A stretch of DNA of 54,425 nucleotides. It comes from Geothrix sp. (GTDB lineage: Bacteria; Acidobacteriota; Holophagae; Holophagales; Holophagaceae). Below are positions 51,870-54,425 of this stretch, piece after piece. The DNA lies in assembly GCA_030824075.1 (NCBI GenBank), contig JAVBYJ010000035.1, positions 1-54,425 of the forward strand, in the 5' to 3' direction. Numbering within the stretch: position 1 is the stretch's first letter; each line of letters begins with the position of its first letter. Both the position numbers and the translations under genes were made by a program. Under the pieces are notes generated by a model. That model was not told the origin of the DNA, did no database searches, and saw nothing but the letters and a program-made list of their open reading frames with translations.

Positions 51870-52781
51870 ATGTCTTTCCGAACCCCCAGCACCACCCAGA
51901 ACCGCCAGGCGCTCCTGGATCTTGAACGGACCAAGGAGCGGCTCGCAATGAACCAGACCCGGATCAGCACGGGCAAGCGCATCACGCGGCTTGGGGACGA
52001 TCCCACCGCCGCGGCGCTGATCCTCGATTTCGAGAACTCCATCCAGGCCAACACGCAGTTCATCAAGCAGGCGGATTCGGCCCTCTCCTTCTTGACGTCC
52101 TCCGAGGATGCCGTGTCCGTCGCCATCAATGAGACGATCCGGCTTCAGGAACTGGCGGCGACAGGACTTGCCCCAACCATCAGTGCCAGCGCCCGGGCGG
52201 CGATCTCGCCAGAGGTCGATGCGATTCGCAATATTCTGGTGAGTGTGGCGAACACCCGGGAACAGGGAAAGTATTTCTTCGCGGGTACCCAGACCCAGAC
52301 CGCACCCTTTTCGGGTCCGTCCGCAGGTCCCATCACCTACGCCGGGAATTCGGGCATCATCAGCCTCGACGTGACTGCGGCCACTTCCGTTGCCACCAAT
52401 ATCCCCGGGGACACGGTCTTTTTTGGACCGGGCGGACAGGGCTCAGCCACCGACATCTTCCAGGCGGCCACGGACCTCAGGGATGGCTTGACCACCAACA
52501 ACACCGCCCTGATCCAGACGGCCGCCTCTAACCTCAACGCCATTCTGGCCAACCTGAATCAGGTGCGGACGGATTTGGGCGGACGGCAGGCTGGCTTGTT
52601 TGACGCTAAGGACACGTTGTCGGGGTTCAATCTGACGCTTCAGGATATTCAAAACACCCAACAAGACACGAATTACGCCGAGGCTATGACCGAGTTCACC
52701 AGCGACCAGACGATTCAGTCGGCCACCTTGAGCGCCCTGGCTAAATCCACCAAGGTCAATCTTTTTGACTATCTAGGTTAA
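51870..52781 (+). CDS. flgL: Flagellar hook-associated protein FlgL (HAP3)
   Basis: A 303-residue protein at the hook-filament junction, related to flagellin. N-terminal MNQTRISTGKRITRLGDDPT and SILDFENSI-like helices (LILDFENSIQANTQFIKQAD), middle EQGKYFFAGTQTQTAPF, and the C-terminal YAEAMTEFTSDQTIQSATL match FlgL. It is the last gene of the flagellar cluster; 19 bases separate its stop from that of the convergent trmFO. No flagellin gene is present in the window. Confidence 0.93.
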   Translation: MSFRTPSTTQNRQALLDLERTKERLAMNQTRISTGKRITRLGDDPTAAALILDFENSIQANTQFIKQADSALSFLTSSEDAVSVAINETIRLQELAATGLAPTISASARAAISPEVDAIRNILVSVANTREQGKYFFAGTQTQTAPFSGPSAGPITYAGNSGIISLDVTAATSVATNIPGDTVFFGPGGQGSATDIFQAATDLRDGLTTNNTALIQTAASNLNAILANLNQVRTDLGGRQAGLFDAKDTLSGFNLTLQDIQNTQQDTNYAEAMTEFTSDQTIQSATLSALAKSTKVNLFDYLG

Positions 52782-52800
52782 TCCAGACAGACGGCGCTGA

Positions 52801-54147
52801 TCACGGATGGCTTTCTGCCGATCGAAGGTGGGCTTCCAACGCCGCGAGTGCGCGCCTACGGTGCGCATCACCCTTGGCTGTCCTGACGGCCCGAGTTCCG
52901 CCGGCGCGTTTCAGGCCCCGGATGTCGAGGTCCCCCTCCGGGAGGGGGGGGAGCAGCCCCAGCATGGCGTTGGTGGGGCCAAAATCCTTGCAGGACGCAT
53001 GCGCCAGGTAGTGCAAGAGCCCTCCAAGCAGCGTGACCGGGGGGAAGGGAAGCGGGGGAAGGCCCCGTACGGCGCGGTCCACCGCGAAGGCCGCAGCCAG
53101 GCCACCCGCGGCAGATTCGAGATAGCCTTCTACGCCCGATATCTGTCCTGCCACCCAAAGATTGGGGACGAATTTGACAGCAAGTGTCGCATCTAGGACA
53201 GAGGGCGCCTGCACATAGGTATTGCGGTGGATGCTTCCGAAACGCACGAATTCAGCGTTCGCGAGTCCCGGGATGAGCTTGAAGACATCCTTCTGGGCGC
53301 CCCATTTGAGGCGGGTCTGGCAGCCGACGAGGTTGAAGTGCTCACCCGCAATCGTGTCCTGGCGTAGCTGGACGACGGCATGCGGCCATCGCCCGGTTTT
53401 GGGATCGTCCAGGCCCACGGGCTTCATGGGGCCGTGGCGTAGGGTTTCCCGGCCTCGGTCCGCCATGACCTCCAGGGGAAGGCAGGCCTCGAAGTAGGGT
53501 GTATCAACATCGTGCAGAGGTGTTCGCTCCGCCGAGATGAGAGCATCCACGAATCGTTCGTATTGTTCCTTATCAAGAGGACAGTTGATGAAATCAGCAC
53601 CGCCCTTGTCATAACGAGCGGCCATCCAGGCGATCTCCATGTCGATGCTGTCGCGTTCGACGATGGGCGCGATGGCATCGTAGAAATGGAGACGGTTCCT
53701 TCCCGTGACACCCGAGAGCCAGTCCGCAAGGGCCTCTGAGGTGAGCGGGCCCGTGGCGAGGATGGTCGGGTTCTCCAAGTCTGGGGTGGTGACATGAGCC
53801 TCGGTCCACGTGATGTTCGGATGGTTTCTGAGTGCTTCCGTCACCGAGTTGGAGAAGGCCTCCCGATCCACGGCAAGGCTGTTGCCAGCCGGAACACGCG
53901 TGGCTTCGGCGCAGCGCAAGATCAGCGAATCCATACGCCGCATCTCGGCCTTCAGGATGCCGGTGGCTGAGGCTGGATCATCGCTCTTGAAGGAGTTCGA
54001 GCAGACCATTTCCGCCGCATGAGCGGTGGTGTGGGCAGGGGTGGTCCACTTTGGCCGCATCTCAGAGATGCGAACCGCGTGACCCCGCGTGGCCAATTGC
54101 CATGCGGCTTCCGAGCCGGCCAGACCAGCCCCAATGATGTGGATCAC
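52801..54147 (-). CDS. trmFO: Folate-dependent tRNA m5U54 methyltransferase TrmFO
   Basis: A 448-residue flavoprotein that makes m5U54 in tRNA using methylenetetrahydrofolate. FAD-binding VIHIIGAGLAGSEAAWQLA at the start, conserved VCSNSFKSDDPASATGILK, ALNREAFS-like region (SLAVDREAFSNSVTEAL) and GVEGYLESAAGGLAAAFAVD are present. Start: GTG 54147 with AAGGAGG four bases upstream, preferred over ATG 54168, which has no site. Convergent with flgL. Confidence 0.95.
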   Translation of the reverse strand: MIHIIGAGLAGSEAAWQLATRGHAVRISEMRPKWTTPAHTTAHAAEMVCSNSFKSDDPASATGILKAEMRRMDSLILRCAEATRVPAGNSLAVDREAFSNSVTEALRNHPNITWTEAHVTTPDLENPTILATGPLTSEALADWLSGVTGRNRLHFYDAIAPIVERDSIDMEIAWMAARYDKGGADFINCPLDKEQYERFVDALISAERTPLHDVDTPYFEACLPLEVMADRGRETLRHGPMKPVGLDDPKTGRWPHAVVQLRQDTIAGEHFNLVGCQTRLKWGAQKDVFKLIPGLANAEFVRFGSIHRNTYVQAPSVLDATLAVKFVPNLWVAGQISGVEGYLESAAGGLAAAFAVDRAVRGLPPLPFPPVTLLGGLLHYLAHASCKDFGPTNAMLGLLPPLPEGDLDIRGLKRAGGTRAVRTAKGDAHRRRALAALEAHLRSAESHP

Positions 54148-54312
54148 GTCCCCTCCTTGGTGGGTCATTCTACGGCAGGGCGGGGGGCTTTCCCGGCAGC
54201 GGCGAAGCCCGCGAACGCATCCACTTTATGGATCGTGGTGCCCCTGATCGGGGGTCACGAAGAACCTGCAGCAGCCGTCCATGCGTCCGTAGTTGAGGCC
54301 CGAGCACGGCGG

Positions 54313-54425
54313 TATAAATTTTCGCTTGCAAGGGAGTGTGTTGATGATAGTCTGAATGTCCTGCGCAGTTGAGGCTGCGGGGTGCTGGAGGGGGCCGGAA
54401 GGCGACCTTGGACCGTGCTGAGGAG
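54313..54425 (+). other. Untranslated right edge with TATAAA and possible structured RNA start
   Basis: After trmFO, 278 bases to the window edge hold no convincing gene. A TATAAA (54313-54318) and TTGCAA (54326-54331) could be promoter parts. Downstream the sequence (about 54360-54425) is G-rich and ends CTGAGGAG. In bacterial RNase P RNA a GAGGAAAGTCC motif follows such a purine stretch, so an rnpB start is possible but unproven as the window is cut off here. Confidence 0.2.

Noticed and set aside
54313..54425. Right edge as a 16S rRNA, tmRNA or SRP RNA start
   Set aside because: The known opening or core sequences of those RNAs are absent; only RNase P RNA remains a weak possibility.

Overview
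The window is a dense, GC-rich chromosomal segment with no prophage, insertion sequence, CRISPR array, rRNA or tRNA that I could recognise. No gene-free stretch exceeds about 280 bases. The organism is a Gram-negative diderm: it has flagellar L- and P-rings, the LPS-assembly lipoprotein LptE, an outer-membrane barrel and a type IV pilus tip operon. It also has a heme-binding sensor kinase, NrfD/ferredoxin redox proteins and an oxygen-sensitive class I two-subunit fumarase, which suggest an anaerobic or respiratory lifestyle. The combination looks like Acidobacteriota, perhaps the Holophaga/Geothrix group; this is an inference from gene content, not a proven placement. Adjacent genes very often overlap by four bases (ATGA or GTGA), and GTG starts are common.

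Layout. 1-5.3 kb (minus): a Bat-like cluster (DUF58 protein, a membrane protein, two VWA proteins) behind a DUF4139 protein. 5.4-7.3 kb (minus): an SRPBCC protein, the PLP-homeostasis protein YggS and a zinc-ribbon coiled-coil protein. 7.4-9.6 kb (plus): groES-groEL under a clear CIRCE operator, with a repeat-built hairpin between the two genes and a perfect 20-bp terminator stem after them. 9.65-10 kb: a tiny Cys-rich exported protein behind an operator-like palindrome. 10.1-14.7 kb (plus): a four-gene module of ferredoxin, NrfD-type membrane protein, c-heme sensor histidine kinase and a membrane-anchored response regulator fused to a GcvH-like domain that lacks the lipoyl lysine. It is followed convergently by lipA. 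This module is the most interesting part of the window.

15.7-30.8 kb holds mostly housekeeping genes: scpA, uvrC, an MBL-fold hydrolase, a slipin, a TgpA-like transglutaminase, anmK, gatC, tsaD and priA. Between them lie small membrane or exported proteins of unknown function. 31-38.1 kb (plus) is a type IV pilus minor-pilin operon (FimT/GspH, PilV, PilW, PilX, PilY1) behind an AT-rich leader and ended by a terminator. 38.2-40.7 kb is rsmA overlapping an RNase J gene.

40.7-42.4 kb (minus) is an envelope-stress type operon: ECF sigma factor, zinc-binding anti-sigma factor and a Spy/CpxP-like periplasmic protein. 42.5-47.2 kb (plus) carries hpt, lptE, holA, the two fumarase subunits and prmC. 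47.2-52.8 kb (plus) is a late flagellar cluster, flgH-flgI-flgJ-flgM-(unknown)-flgN-like-flgK-flgL, with a sigma-28-like -10 element before flgM. The window ends with trmFO (minus) and an untranslated right edge that may hold the start of a structured RNA.
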